Shown here: in pieces, positions 22,625 through 33,387 of the stretch
Position numbering within the stretch: position 1 is the stretch's first letter
Layout: each line of letters begins with the position of its first letter
Origin: Narthecium ossifragum
Taxonomy: Eukaryota > Streptophyta > Magnoliopsida > Dioscoreales > Nartheciaceae
Length of the DNA stretch: 64,000 bases
Direction of reading: 5' to 3'
Assembly (NCBI GenBank): GCA_963920575.1
Contig: OY986968.1
Location: 4,829,485 to 4,893,484 of the forward strand
The notes under the pieces: generated by a model
Told to the model about the DNA's origin: nothing
The model's database searches: none
The model's input: the letters and a program-made list of their open reading frames with translations, nothing else
Translations under genes and position numbers: made by a program

Positions 22625-24395
22625 TGACGCACCTTGAAATATGTCGTTAAGTATATCAAAGGCGGACAAAACTATTTACCGGACTAATAGTTAACTACAA
22701 TGTAGTTAGTGGAAGCACGGGTCGAGTCTTCAAGGAATTGATGATTGAATTAGTAAATGTGATATAATCTCTACACTAGTTGTAAACAATATGGTTGATT
22801 CGTTGAGTTTTCTAACGAAAGTATTCTAGAAGACTAAAGAGGAAATTTATCAAGGAAGAATTCCTAGAGAATTCCAATCCGAATTAAGGTCTAAATATTA
22901 TCTCTATGAATCAAGATGTATGACACTCACGAGATCATCTAAATTGGATATCGACGAGCGTAAAATTAATATCGCTCACCGCTAATGAGATGTCGGGTTA
23001 GGATCATCTCATCGCGTGCATAACAAGGTGAAGATCCATGATCGAGGCTCTACTTCGATCATAGCTCAACGATTGCCGGACTAAGGTCATATCGTTGGCA
23101 AAAGATCAAGACTTTGTATGGATAAGATCTTGGATTGAGATGGGTTTAATACCTCAATCCCATCCCTCATCTAAGTCGAGAATAGTGGATAGGATAGCTT
23201 TGGCTTGGGGTGGTTCTAGCACCTCAAGATCCTATCCCTAGATCAAGGATTTATCCCCTAGAGTTGGCTATGGTTCTAGCATAGCCTCTTCTTTGAGGAA
23301 TTTAATCAAACATCTAGTAGGCATCATCATATTCTCAAGCAATTCCATGCAAAACAAGGTAATCAAACCATTCAATAATGGAATTCATTGAAGAAATATA
23401 GAATTACATGAGACTTTATACAAAAACCATCTCATAAGAGTCATTACATCAAGAATCAAAAGAGAATTCTAAGGAAAAGTCCTAATACATCATGAAATTC
23501 CCAAGGAGAAGGGATTTAGCTACTCATCTTGGGTAGGATAGCCATGGAAGAGGAGGCTTCACCCATCTTCTCCATAAAAATCCACCCTCAAAGCCCTAAA
23601 TTCTCAAGGATGAGAGGAGAAATCTCCAAAAACTAAAGGAGTCGAGAAGGCTGGAGAAAGAAGGAAAAAGAGTGGAGAAAAAGATCCTAAAATAAGAGCA
23701 AAACCCCCTATTTATAGGCCCCAAGTCGTGGACCCTCGGATCAGATCAGAACAGTCCGTTTTTACCCGTCAGGCGGTCTTGGATCGATCCGAAATAGGTT
23801 TGGATCGATCCAAGATGTCAAAATTTGGATTTCTAACGGCTTGGATCGATCCAATATGAGTTTGGATCGATCCAAGATGTAACAGAGAGTCACGACTCTC
23901 TGGAAAGGATTTTGGATCGATCCAGACTGGTTCGGATCGATCCGAATATGTTTGGATCGATCCAGACTGGTTTTGGATCGATCCGATGTGTAAAACTGCA
24001 AAACTGGTCCCTGGAAAGGGTTTTGGATCGATCCAAAATGGTTTGGATCGATCCAGAAGAAGTTTGGATCGATCCAGACTGGTTTGGATCGATCCAAATA
24101 TTCTGGATTCATCCAGACTGGGTCTTGATCAAGTCTGGGTCAATCCAGACTGGGTCTGGATCAATTCTGGATCCATCCAGACTGGGTCTGGTCTGGATTC
24201 AATTCAGACCGGGTCTGGTTCAATCCGAATATGACAGATTTTGTGCAATTTATGTCTTTTAAGCCCAGAATCGATTCAACTCTCTTTGGAAACTCTTGTA
24301 CCTGAAATAACATGAAAAGATATTAGAAATGCATTGCTTGATAGCTAACAAAGCCAAGTTAAATGGGTGAATTATGCATATTTTGTGACTCATCA
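22625..24395 (-). mobile_element. 3' LTR of a TGATRAG-family gypsy element (truncated element)
   Basis: Plus-strand limits are TGACGCACCTTG and TGTGACTCATCA. Directly right of it, in minus sense, lies a polypurine tract-like CAAGTTGAGGGGTG and a GCTCGAGGACTAGCAAAG context typical of the 3' end of plant gypsy internal regions, so this is the 3' LTR of an inverted element whose 5' part is missing. It carries TATA (23708-23717), CGGATCAGATC (23737-23747) and palindrome array 7. Confidence 0.78.
23708..24094 (-). promoter_or_regulatory. palindrome array 7 plus core promoter
   Basis: Octamers start at 23782/23803, 23844/23865, then two runs of four: 23915, 23935, 23955, 23976 and 24026, 24046, 24067, 24087. 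All internal steps are 20-21 bp. Flanks are homogenised to TTGGATCGATCCAA or TCGGATCGATCCGA. Degenerate copies continue to about 24230. The array starts 34 nt from CGGATCAGATC (23737-23747), which is 19 nt from the TATA decamer (23708-23717). Confidence 0.65.
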
Positions 24396-26050
24396 CACCC
24401 CTCAACTTGAACTTTGCTAGTCCTCGAGCAAAGCAAAAAGACAAATAAAATCTAACTAGCCACTTTCGTAGGACTCACGATTGCACTTTGCATGTGCAAT
24501 AAGCCGTTAAACCCCTAGGTTTACCCTAGAGGACGAGTGTTGTCTCGTGAGGGTTTACAGTGATGATACCCACAAACATCCCATTTACAATCGAAATGTC
24601 AAGAAGCAATACATCAATTCATATGTGATCTAGATTTACTCCAATGTCAAATAATAGAATCATGCACATAATGATATCCTTCAAATCACACAAATATAAG
24701 AAATATGCTAATCAAGCTATGGTTATTACCCTTCAAGGACTTTAAAGCACTTAGTACAATTATAATATAGTAAAGGAATCCAAGTGTAAGATATTACCGC
24801 ACACGTATTTGGGGTTTTCAAAATCAACCAAGTAAGGCCCAATCCGGCTTAGTCATCTCAAGTATTTCACATGTTTGCTAAAATGTAACATGGTTACTCT
24901 TTATATTTTTCATACTTAGTGTGCGATCATGCAATGTTATAATCCATTAAGCTTTTTTCTAGGCCCTTGTAACAAGCTTTGAGTCAATGACTCCCAAACC
25001 AAATGGCTTTAGGGCATTGGGTGATAAAGCACCCCTCGGACTTAATTGCTCGAACCCAAAAGGCTACGAATTATAACTAGTCAACACACATATTTTTTTA
25101 TTTTTCTCTTATATTTTTTTTTCCATTGGTGTGCGACCATGCAATGTCATAATCCCTTAAGCTCTCTTCTAGGCCCTTGTAACGAGCTTTGGGTCAATGG
25201 CTCCCAAACCAAATGGTCTTAGGGCATTGGGTGATAAAGCACCCCTCGGACTTAATTGCTCGAACCTAGAAGGCTATGAATTATAACTAGTCAACACACA
25301 TATATTTTTTCAATCCTAGGCCGTTTGACGCGAACAATACACGTTGTTACGCACATTGCCCGGTTACTAAGCTTTCGGATTTCACTACACGAGCATAACC
25401 ATTTTTGATTAAGCGAACCATGATCCCTACCTTTGACTTCTTAATCCTTCAAGGTACCAAATTCAAATTGACTAATCAACCCCTCATAAGTGTGCGAATA
25501 TAAAGTGATGATGAATTACTCAATCAACTTTAACATGTAGCAAGCGGGTTAAAGTGAATGAAGAATAGTATCCCTATCATGATGAGCAAACCCTTATAAA
25601 TATGTGAAGCTTCGAATATATCTTACAACAATCATCCATAAAAGATACGAGAGTTGAATTTATCACATAATCATTAATACAAGCATTTGGCATTTCAAGT
25701 GTAAATACAAAATGGTTATCATGCATGTAATGCATACCTCCCAACTTAAACGGGATTGTACTCAAGCACGAGTGAAAGGTAAGGGAAAGAGATAACCTTA
25801 GTTGTTGTTTGATAATCATGTAAAACGTTCAATCTTGCAAGGCAAATGAGCATTTGTGAGTTAAACAAAATTAACAATAAAACTAAAGAATTGAGTTAGG
25901 TATAGAATAAAGGTTGAGATGAGAATGCTAGAGGAAGTTCAATGTTAATTTGCTTGTATACACGGCCTGAAAACAAAGGTAAAATGTGCCAAGCACAGTA
26001 AAGTACAACAGATAGGGAATTTGGATATTACAAAAAATTTGGACATCATT
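24396..26050 (-). mobile_element. 3' untranslated internal region of the truncated gypsy element
   Basis: Non-coding. Related over much of its length to 43712-44990, which also lies next to a TGATRAG LTR. A block of about 210 bp (24901-25110) is duplicated in tandem (25111-25320); the related region has a single copy (about 44225-44410). The right boundary with the host gypsy element is unclear (26000-26110), and no 5' LTR is present, so the element is truncated. Confidence 0.55.
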
Positions 26051-26109
26051 TCCTTTGTATATAGTAGATAGCATCAAAGGAGACCCATATTTAATGTCGT
26101 TGAAAAAAA

Positions 26110-26535
26110 GCTCTCCAAGGCCATCCTTCAAGATTTTCCGGTACCCCTCCCCAAAATTGTTCAATCACTTGTAAAGCTTCCACCGTCTAATGAAGAGGGT
26201 CAATCAAGTGAAGACAATGGAGGGGCCAAACATGACGAATCTATCAAGTTTGTCCAAGCATCCCCAGTTATGTCTGCTCACACAAGACCCACTTTGCCTA
26301 TACCTTTTTTATGACCCAAAAACATTACATATGATGTGTCAGATGGGATATGATATCAACTCTAGTGAAGGTTTTGTGTGGGGGTCGTGGACAGAAGCAA
26401 CCCTATGAGGATCTCCTCTCAGAAGAGCAAAAGAAGGTCATCCGATATGGTGAAGGATTACCCTTCCACAAGACAAGACTTGGATATCAAGTCTGCATGA
26501 CTTCTACGGAGTTCATCGACCTTCAAGAGACGCCT
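26110..26535 (+). pseudogene. protease-RT linker of Ty3/gypsy element 2
   Basis: Readable in two frames: KAILQDFPVPLPKIVQSLV near 26125-26180, then MGYDINSSEG and DLLSEEQKKVIRYGEG, ending FIDLQET. This pattern (a G-patch-like MGYD segment followed by linker) is common between protease and RT in plant gypsy elements. It continues in frame at 28285 (PPQLEDGGQAAFDD) once the solo LTR is removed. Confidence 0.65.
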
Positions 26536-28284
26536 TGATGAGTGCATGAAAGTGCACTCTGAACAGTCTTATAACCATCTCAATTGCTAGATTATTATCC
26601 TTAATCAACATCTTTATTACTATTTTTACATCTATATGTTGCTTCACATGGTTGTTTGGAAAATGCAGGAAATTGGGGTTAAAAGAAGCTGAAAAGAGTA
26701 TATGGATCAACTTCAAAAATTAATCTGTACCTGCTCATGAAGAACCAGATGATGTGCCATATATGTTTGGAAAGCTCTTGAAGTCTAGATTCTGGAGAAT
26801 TTTACGGTTCTTGATTCCGAGTTTCCTAGAGGAAGTTACGACAATTTCAGTACCGATGGCGCAGTTTGAATGGCAGAAAGGAAAATATGCTGGAAGTCCG
26901 AGCGATCCGCCGATCGATCGGACCACGCAGAAACGTTACAGAACCTATGTTTTTCAGCCTTAAGGGATCCGATCGATCCCTCCATCCCTCCTATGGGGTC
27001 CGATCGATCCGACACCAATGATCCGATCGATCGGACTCGAGAAAAGCCAAAAACAGCGGATTTTTACTCAACCGATCGATCCAACACTCATAATCCGATC
27101 GATCGGACTTGGGAATTAAAGGGTGACAGAATGTATGCTTTCTAGAGGAACACAGTTCGATCGATCCATCCATCGATTGGACGCGGGCGAAGTTAGAAGT
27201 TGAAGATTTTAACGCATTCGATCGATCCAGCACCCCGAGAAGGATCGATCGGACTTTCCCAGTGAAGAAAATCATCGATTGTGATCTAATCCGAGGGTGG
27301 ATACACTTAAGGCTATAAATAGGACTCTTTCTAGGGTTTGAGAGAGAGTTCTTGGATGTTTTTGTAGGCTCTTTTCTGGGTGTTTCCCAAAGGAAGAAGA
27401 TGGAGGAATCTCCATCCATGGCCGAGTAATCCGCGGGCATGGCGGACGGATGATCTAGCGAGAACTAGGGCTTCTTCTCCAACAATGGTTCATAGTTTTT
27501 AAGCTTTATTGTTAAACTCTTTTCTATGTATTGGATCTTCAAATATTATTTTCAGATTATAGATTTCTATGTGGATGATTAATATTATGAATCCAGTCAT
27601 GCTTCTTTCATGATCTTATAATCCCATAGTTATTTCTTTTGATTCTTCTACCGAGTCTTGCGAGACCTTTGCTATGCATTGCCCGTAGTGACAGCTGGTA
27701 TTGTGTATTCTTAGGGATCTGGTAAGACAAGGTTGGGGCTCTATCTCGTGAGATCTTTGCTATGCATTGCCGATTGTGAGAGTTGGTATTGTGTATTCTT
27801 AGAGATCCGGTTAGAGTTAGGGCTTTGTCCCGATGAACTTTTGCTGCGCGTTGCCTGTAGTGACAGCCGGTATCGTGTATTCTTAGGTTTGGTTGGATGA
27901 AGTTAGAACTATAAAGGGGAGAACCAGTCGTAGGAAGAGACATTTATATTTTATCAGATTCATAATTCTATATCTTCCGGTTAAGGTGATTGGGATGTGA
28001 ATCCCTTAACTGAGTACCATATGAACCATTGAGAAGAGAAGAACCTAAATCCGAGTGACGTGATTCCTGAAGCCTAACCTCATTCAAATCCTGATTTCTT
28101 TCGTTAACTTTATCTTACCATTACATCTCCGATCTATTTTCTTAACTTTCATCGCTCTTGATTGTTTTCAATTCATTGTTATCTGTGTTTCTGGATCTTT
28201 CCTGCTTGTCTCTCTGTGGAATTTGACCTCTCTTATGCTGTACTGCACCGCGACCGCTGTGCGTGACACATTTGAGCGACATCA
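26536..28284 (+). mobile_element. solo LTR, TGATRAG family, with palindrome array 8
   Basis: Runs from TGATGAGTGCATGAAAG to GAGCGACATCA. The target duplication CGCCT is perfect (26531-26535 and 28285-28289), and its removal restores the host reading QETPPQLEDGG. The promoter element GATCTAATCCG is at 27283-27293 and the TATA box CTATAAATAG at 27313-27322. Three diverged segments with CTTTGCTATGCATTGCC...GTATTGTGTATTCTTAG words repeat about every 90-95 bp at 27660-27890 (R/U5 part). Confidence 0.9.
26900..27322 (+). promoter_or_regulatory. palindrome array 8 plus core promoter
   Basis: Octamers start at 26900/26912 (12 bp), 26971, 27002/27025, 27074/27097, 27159/27171 (12 bp) and 27220/27243; three of the pairs are exactly 23 bp apart. 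The array ends 32 nt before GATCTAATCCG (27283-27293), which is 19 nt from the TATA decamer (27313-27322). Confidence 0.6.
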
Positions 28285-29699
28285 CGCCTCCTCAGCTTGA
28301 AGATGGTGGTCAAGCAGCTTTCGATGATCTTGAAGAAATCAATCTGGGAATAGAAGATGATCATCGACCTACATTCATCCGTGCTCACATGTTGTCAGAT
28401 GAGAAGGAGCAATATGTTAGTTTCCTCCGTCAGAATCGAGATGTGTTCGCTTGGAACTACAAGGAGATGCTGGGCTTGGATGCTAATGTGGTTTTTCATC
28501 GTCTCTCTATATAGGAAGGCGTCTGTCCAATCAAGCAAGTTCAAAGACATTTCCGACCAGAGTTGATTCCCAAGATCATCGCGGAGGTAGACAAGCTTAT
28601 TAAAGTAAATTTCATCCTGGATGTCCAATATCCCAAGTGGCTAGCAAATATCGTGCACGTAAAAAAGAAGAATGGGCAACTTAGATTCTGCATAGACTTC
28701 AGAGATCTAAACAAAGCATGTCTGAAAGATGACATTCTGTTACCCATATCCGAACTCATCGTAGACGCGACGATTGGACATGAGATCCTCTCTTTCATGG
28801 ATAGGTACTCAGGTTACAATCAAATCAAAATGGATCTTGAAGACAAAGAGCTCACTGCCTTCCGTACCCCAAAAGGATATTTTGCTACATAGTGATGCCC
28901 TTTGGGTTAAAAAATACCGGAGCTACCTACCAGAGAGCTATGACAGTTATCTTTAATAATCTCCTCCATGACATCATGGAATGCTATGTTGATGACCTTG
29001 TAGTAAAGACAAAATATAGACAAGATCATCTCAAACACTTAACCAAAGTCTTCCAAAGACTAAGGCATCATAACCTAAAGATGAATACCATGAAATGTGC
29101 AATTGGAGTCACATCAGGAAAACTCCTTGGCTTCATAGTCCGCAAACGGGGAATCGAGGTCGACCCTTCTAAGATCAAGGGCATCTTACAGATGCTTCCT
29201 TCTCGAAACCTCCATGAGTTGAAGAGTCTTCAAGGCCGATTGGCGTATATACGAAGATTCATCTCCAACTTAACAGGCAGTTGCAAACCATTCTCCCATC
29301 TCATGAAAAAGGGAGTTCCCTTTTAATGGGATGAAGCTTGTCAGAACGCCTTCCAAGTATAAAGGGATATCTCATCAACCCCCCCAGTGCTCGCATCACC
29401 CATCAAAGGAAGACCTTTGATTCTATACACGATAGCCTTGCCCGGAACATTAGGCGCTTTGCTGGCACAACATGATAATGAAGGCAGGGAAAGAGCTCTC
29501 TACTAGCTTAGTAGAACTCTGGTCGGAGTTGAGCCTAATTACTCAGAGATGGAAAAAATATGCATCTCTTTGGTGTACGCCGCCCAAAAGCTTCGTCACT
29601 ACCTTCTAGAGCACCTTGTGCAACTGATATCCAAAGCTGCCCCTTTGCGATATATACATAAAATTTAACTTTGTCAAGACGGCTGACAAAATGGGCAAG
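28285..29699 (+). pseudogene. reverse transcriptase and start of RNase H of Ty3/gypsy element 2, truncated
   Basis: RT motifs in order: FCIDFRDLNKA, FMDRYSGYNQI, MPFGLKNTGATYQRAM and the catalytic YVDD (near 28990). RNase H starts are seen as LSRTLVGVEPNYSEMEKI and LRHYLLEH. Lesions: a stop at about 28513, a one-base frameshift near 28880-28890, a stop after GVPF (29326) and more beyond. The last retroelement-like words (LSRRLTKWA) end at about 29698, where the O-fucosyltransferase exon repeats begin. Integrase and 3' LTR are missing. Confidence 0.88.
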
Positions 29700-30640
29700 A
29701 GGAAATACCCCTGCTGCATTGTTCTTTAGCATGCTCCGAACTCCAATAGTGATCCAAAGAGTTCCAAAGCTTAAACATAGACCACCGAGATCGCCCATCC
29801 TCTTCGTCACCATTGCCTCTCTAGCCATCCTTCTACTATGGCTTCTCTTCTCCTCCTCATCCATCCCAACCTACGCCTTCTCCTCTTTCCCGGATCAACT
29901 TCAATGATGGATGGGAGGGTGGTGATCAGCACAACCCATGACCCTGTCAAGAGTGGGGGTGGTTTGGAGAAGAAGTACCTCTACTGGGGCAACCGGATTG
30001 ATTGCCCTGGAAAGCATTGCGATCTCTGCGCGGGTCTCGGGCATCAGGAGTGTGGCCTCCGGTGCACCCTCGAAGAGGCACTATTCCTCCGGAGGTGTAA
30101 TTTCTTGATTTTCTAACATAAAAGTTGTACTTTTAATGCAGGCATTGTGGGAGTGAGTTAATTGCCTTGTTAGGTATTTGGAGTTGTGCTAATTGTGTGA
30201 CTTTGATGAGTTATTTGGAACCTCCCATGTGTAATTTGTATTGAATGGAGATATTTAGGAAAAAGACCATCATCAAAGACGACTTCCTTAACCCCGAATC
30301 AAGTTGTTTTCTGCTTTTAGATGGAACAGTGTCCTTTCTTGGTGTGGTATTGGGCTTTTTTGACCTATTGCAGTACCATAACATTCTTTTATCTCTTGAA
30401 GCAGTTCATTTTGATGAGGTTTTTATTCCTCAAGACAATTGCTATATCACATATTCTGGCAAGAATCTTTAGAGTGGTGTGACAATATTAAAATTGTATT
30501 CCAAGAAGGGGCATACTGTCAATATGCACGCTGATTGAGAAAGTTCTGGGGGGCTATATGCAAACTATGGTGGTCGTAAGTGGGCTCTTTTGCAATTACA
30601 CTTGTGTTTAGGGAGTTATATGCAAATATGTATTGAAGCC
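29700..30640 (+). pseudogene. partial tandem duplicate 1 of O-fucosyltransferase-like exon 1
   Basis: 941-bp unit starting GAGGAAATACCCC. It holds a decayed copy of exon 1 of the gene at 33388 (QRVPKLKHRPPRSPILFVT, then after a frameshift GGGLEKKYLYWGNRIDCPG and CDLCAGLGHQE), followed by about 550 bp of intron-like DNA. The start codon is changed to ATA, and a one-base loss near 29892 breaks the frame. The 76-aa ORF at 30245-30472 within the tail is shared by the copies but has no recognisable domain. Confidence 0.85.
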
Positions 30641-31582
30641 GAGTAAATACCCCTGCCGCATCGTTTTTTAGCGTGCTCTGAACTCCAATAGCAATCCAAA
30701 GAGTTCCGAACCTGAAACAGAGACCACCGAGATCGCCCATCCTCTTTGTCACCATCGCCTCTCTAGCCATCCTTCTACTATGGCTTCTCTTCTCCTCATG
30801 CATCCCAACCTATGCCTTCTCCTCTTTCCCAGGATCAACTTTAGTGATGGATGGGAGGGCGGTGACCGACACAACCCATGACCATGTCGAGAGTGGGGGT
30901 GGTATGGAGAAGAAGTACCTCCACTGGGGTAATCGAATCGATTGCCTTGGAAACCATTACGATCTCTGCGCGGGCCTTGGGCATCAGGAGTCTAGCCTCC
31001 GATGAGCCCTCGAAGAGGCACTCTTCCTCCGGAGGTGTAATTTCTTGATTTTCCAACATAAAAGTCATACTTTTAATGCAGGCATTGTGGGAGTGAAGTT
31101 AATTGCCTTGTTAGGTATTTGGAGTTGTGCTAATTATGTGACTTTGACGAGTTATTTGGAACCTCCCGTGTGTAATTTGAATTGAATGGAGATATTTGGG
31201 AAAAAAACTATCATCAAAGACGACTTCTTTAACCCCGAATCAAGTTGTTTTCTGCTTTTAGATGGAACAGTGTCCTTTCTTGGTGTGGTATTGGGCTTTT
31301 TTGACCCATTGCAGGACCATAACATTATGTTATCTCTTGAAGCAGTTTATTTTGATGAGGTTTTCATTCCTCAAGACAGTTGCTTATATCACATATTCTG
31401 GCAAGAATCTTTAGGGTGGCGTGACAGTATTAAAATTGTATTCCAAGAAGGGGCATACTGTCAATATGCAAGCTGATTGAGAAAGTTCTTGGGGACTATA
31501 TGCAAACTATGGTGGTTGTAAGGGGGCTCTTTTGCGATCACACTTGTGTTTAGGGAATTATATGCAAATACGTATTGAAGTC
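30641..31582 (+). pseudogene. partial tandem duplicate 2 of O-fucosyltransferase-like exon 1
   Basis: 942-bp unit, starting GAGTAAATACCCC. The exon-1 copy has ATA for the start codon and an in-frame TGA where the intact gene has a cysteine or arginine codon region (near 31003); otherwise the frame is open (TKRMGDL and similar ORFs on the other strand are shadows). The tail matches unit 1 closely. Confidence 0.85.
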
Positions 31583-32198
31583 GAGTAAATACCCCTGCCA
31601 CATCGTTCTTTAGAGTGCTCCGAACTCCAATGGCGATCCAAAGAGTTCCAAAGCTTAAACAGAGACCACCGAGATCACCCATCCTCTTCGTCACCATCGC
31701 CTCTCTAGCCATCCTTCGACTATGGCTTCTCTTCTGCTCCTCATCCATCCCAAACTACGCCTTCTCCTTTTTCCCGGGATCAACTTCAGTGATGGATGGG
31801 AGGGTGGTGACCAGCACAGGCCATGACCCTGTCAAGAGTGGGGGTGGTCTGGAGAAGAAGTACCTCTACTGGGGTAATCGGATCGATTGCCTTGGAAAGC
31901 ATTGTGACTTTGACGAGTTATTTGGAACCTCCCGTGTGTAATTTGTATTGAATGGAGATATTTAGGAAAAAACTATCATCAAAGACGACTTCTTTAACCC
32001 CGAATCAAGTTGTTTTTTGCTTTTAGATGGAACTGTGTCCTTTCTTGGTGTGGTATTGGGCTTTTTTGACCCATTGCAGCACCATAACATATTTTTATCT
32101 CTTGAAGCAGTTTATTTTGATGAGGTTTTCATTACTGAAGACAGTTGCTAATATCACATATTATGGCAATAATCTCTAGAGTGGTGTGACAGTATTAA
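31583..32198 (+). pseudogene. partial tandem duplicate 3 of O-fucosyltransferase-like exon 1, internally deleted
   Basis: Starts GAGTAAATACCCC like unit 2. The ATG at 31630 is intact (MAIQRVPKLKQRPPRSP), but the exon is cut at AAGCATTG (about 31907) and jumps to GTGACTTTGACGAG of the tail, a deletion of more than 200 bp relative to the other units at a short shared sequence. A MITE cluster follows directly at 32199. Confidence 0.85.
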
Positions 32199-32617
32199 GG
32201 TGGCGTTTGGTTGCCTGCATCAACTGATGCTTGATGCAGCGTCATGGTCCAAACGTATGTTTGGTTGACTAGATACATCAACTGATGCTGCATCAATTAA
32301 TCCAAAAAGATGACTTCGGGTCCATTTGGTTAGCATGAATCAGGGTGCTTCGCGCCACACGTTGCACCCTGATTCATGATCCTGTGTTTGGTTCACCATG
32401 CATCAACTAATGCATGCATCGTGCGATGCATTTTTGAGGTCAAATCATACATCATATGAAACAGTCAAAATGATTGCTTCACATGATGCACTTATCTACG
32501 GTGCATCTCCTATACACCTCGTAAACATATTAAAATATATTCAATAATGTTATTCAAACATTAAAATTATGTAAACATTATTTTAATCTCAATAAAGTCA
32601 TTATATTATTTTAATCT

Positions 32618-32622
<5 letters not shown>

Positions 32623-32685
<63 letters not shown>
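32623..32685. repeat. (AT)n microsatellite
   Basis: About 30 uninterrupted AT dinucleotides. Confidence 0.98.
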
Positions 32686-32687
<2 letters not shown>

Positions 32688-32789
32688 ATTAGAGTGCATC
32701 GGCTGATTCAAAAGACAATCAAGCAAGTGCATCTACTGCTCGATGCATGCATCACATGATACATGCATCCTACGATCCCATGCATCAGG

Positions 32790-32951
32790 GGGGCATTTGG
32801 CGAAAGCGGGATGCGGAATCCGCGCATCCGGTGATCCCGCGGATTTGCCTGTTTGGCACTTAAGCGGATCCCGAAAATCGGGATCCTGATTTCAACGGAT
32901 GTTGATTCATGGGAGCCGCTCCCGCGGATCCCGACTCGCCAAACGCCCCCC
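32790..32951. mobile_element. small nested MITE (162 bp)
   Basis: Terminal inverted repeats GGGGGGCATTTGGCGA and its near complement TCGCCAAACGCCCCCC. GC-rich interior with several GCGGATCC/GGATCCCG words. It sits within the GTTTGGTTG MITE cluster. The target duplication is unclear. Confidence 0.7.
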
Positions 32952-33263
32952 ACAAGTGATTCCACCAACCAAACGCCCCTTTCAGCAACATCAGATCACC
33001 TGATGCAGCATCAGATGATGCATTCTGCATAAATAGATCAAAATCAGTGTTTGACCATATACATCAACCAATGTAGCATCAACTGATGCAAAAAAAAAAG
33101 GCCCATGATGCTGCATCATGTAAAACTATCAAAATGATTGTTTCACGTCATGCAACATGAGTTGATACCTGGATTTGGTTGACTGGTGCCTCATCAACCG
33201 ACGCAGAATGCACCCGTCAACCGATGCAGAATGCACCCGTTATGCAAGCAACCAAACCTCCCT

Positions 33264-33387
33264 CACGTGATCTTCGTTTCCCCTCTCCTCCCTGATCCTC
33301 CTTTCCCCTCTCCTCCCCGAGCCAGCCGACCCTCTCCTCCCAACGCCGGATCGCCGCCGTTCGGATTTCCCCTCCCTCCGCCGCTTA
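33264..33387 (+). promoter_or_regulatory. short proximal promoter / 5' UTR of the O-fucosyltransferase-like gene
   Basis: Only 124 bp separate the MITE end from the start codon. It contains a G-box core CACGTG at 33264-33269 and is then CT-rich (CCCCTCTCCTCC repeated), as in plant 5' UTRs. No TATA box is obvious, so the promoter must extend into, or be supplied by, the MITE. Confidence 0.45.

Larger units (their letters stand above)
32199..33263. mobile_element. MITE cluster with GTTTGGTTG termini
   Basis: The left end GGTGGCGTTTGGTTGCCTGCAT is mirrored at the right end by ATGCAAGCAACCAAACCTCCC (33242-33262). The inside is full of GTTTGGTT and CATCAACTGATGC words. It includes a perfect 15-bp hairpin stem at 32335-32349/32365-32379, an AT microsatellite, and a second, distinct MITE (32790-32951). 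No clear target duplication was found, so several insertions may have merged. Confidence 0.6.

Noticed and set aside
10607..24094. CRISPR-like regular repeats
   Set aside because: The repeats are 8-14-bp palindromes in LTR promoters of a plant genome, with irregular non-unique spacers and no cas genes.
23762..24262. Long ORFs on both strands through the GATCGATC array (also 6781-7107 and 26870-27440)
   Set aside because: They translate repeat units (DRSKP..., GSIQ...) and show no domain; open frames arise from the repeat composition.
30245..30472. Separate gene encoding MEIFRKKTIIKDDF...
   Set aside because: Shared by the tandem units only as duplicated intron-like DNA; the changes between copies do not favour synonymous sites and no domain is seen.
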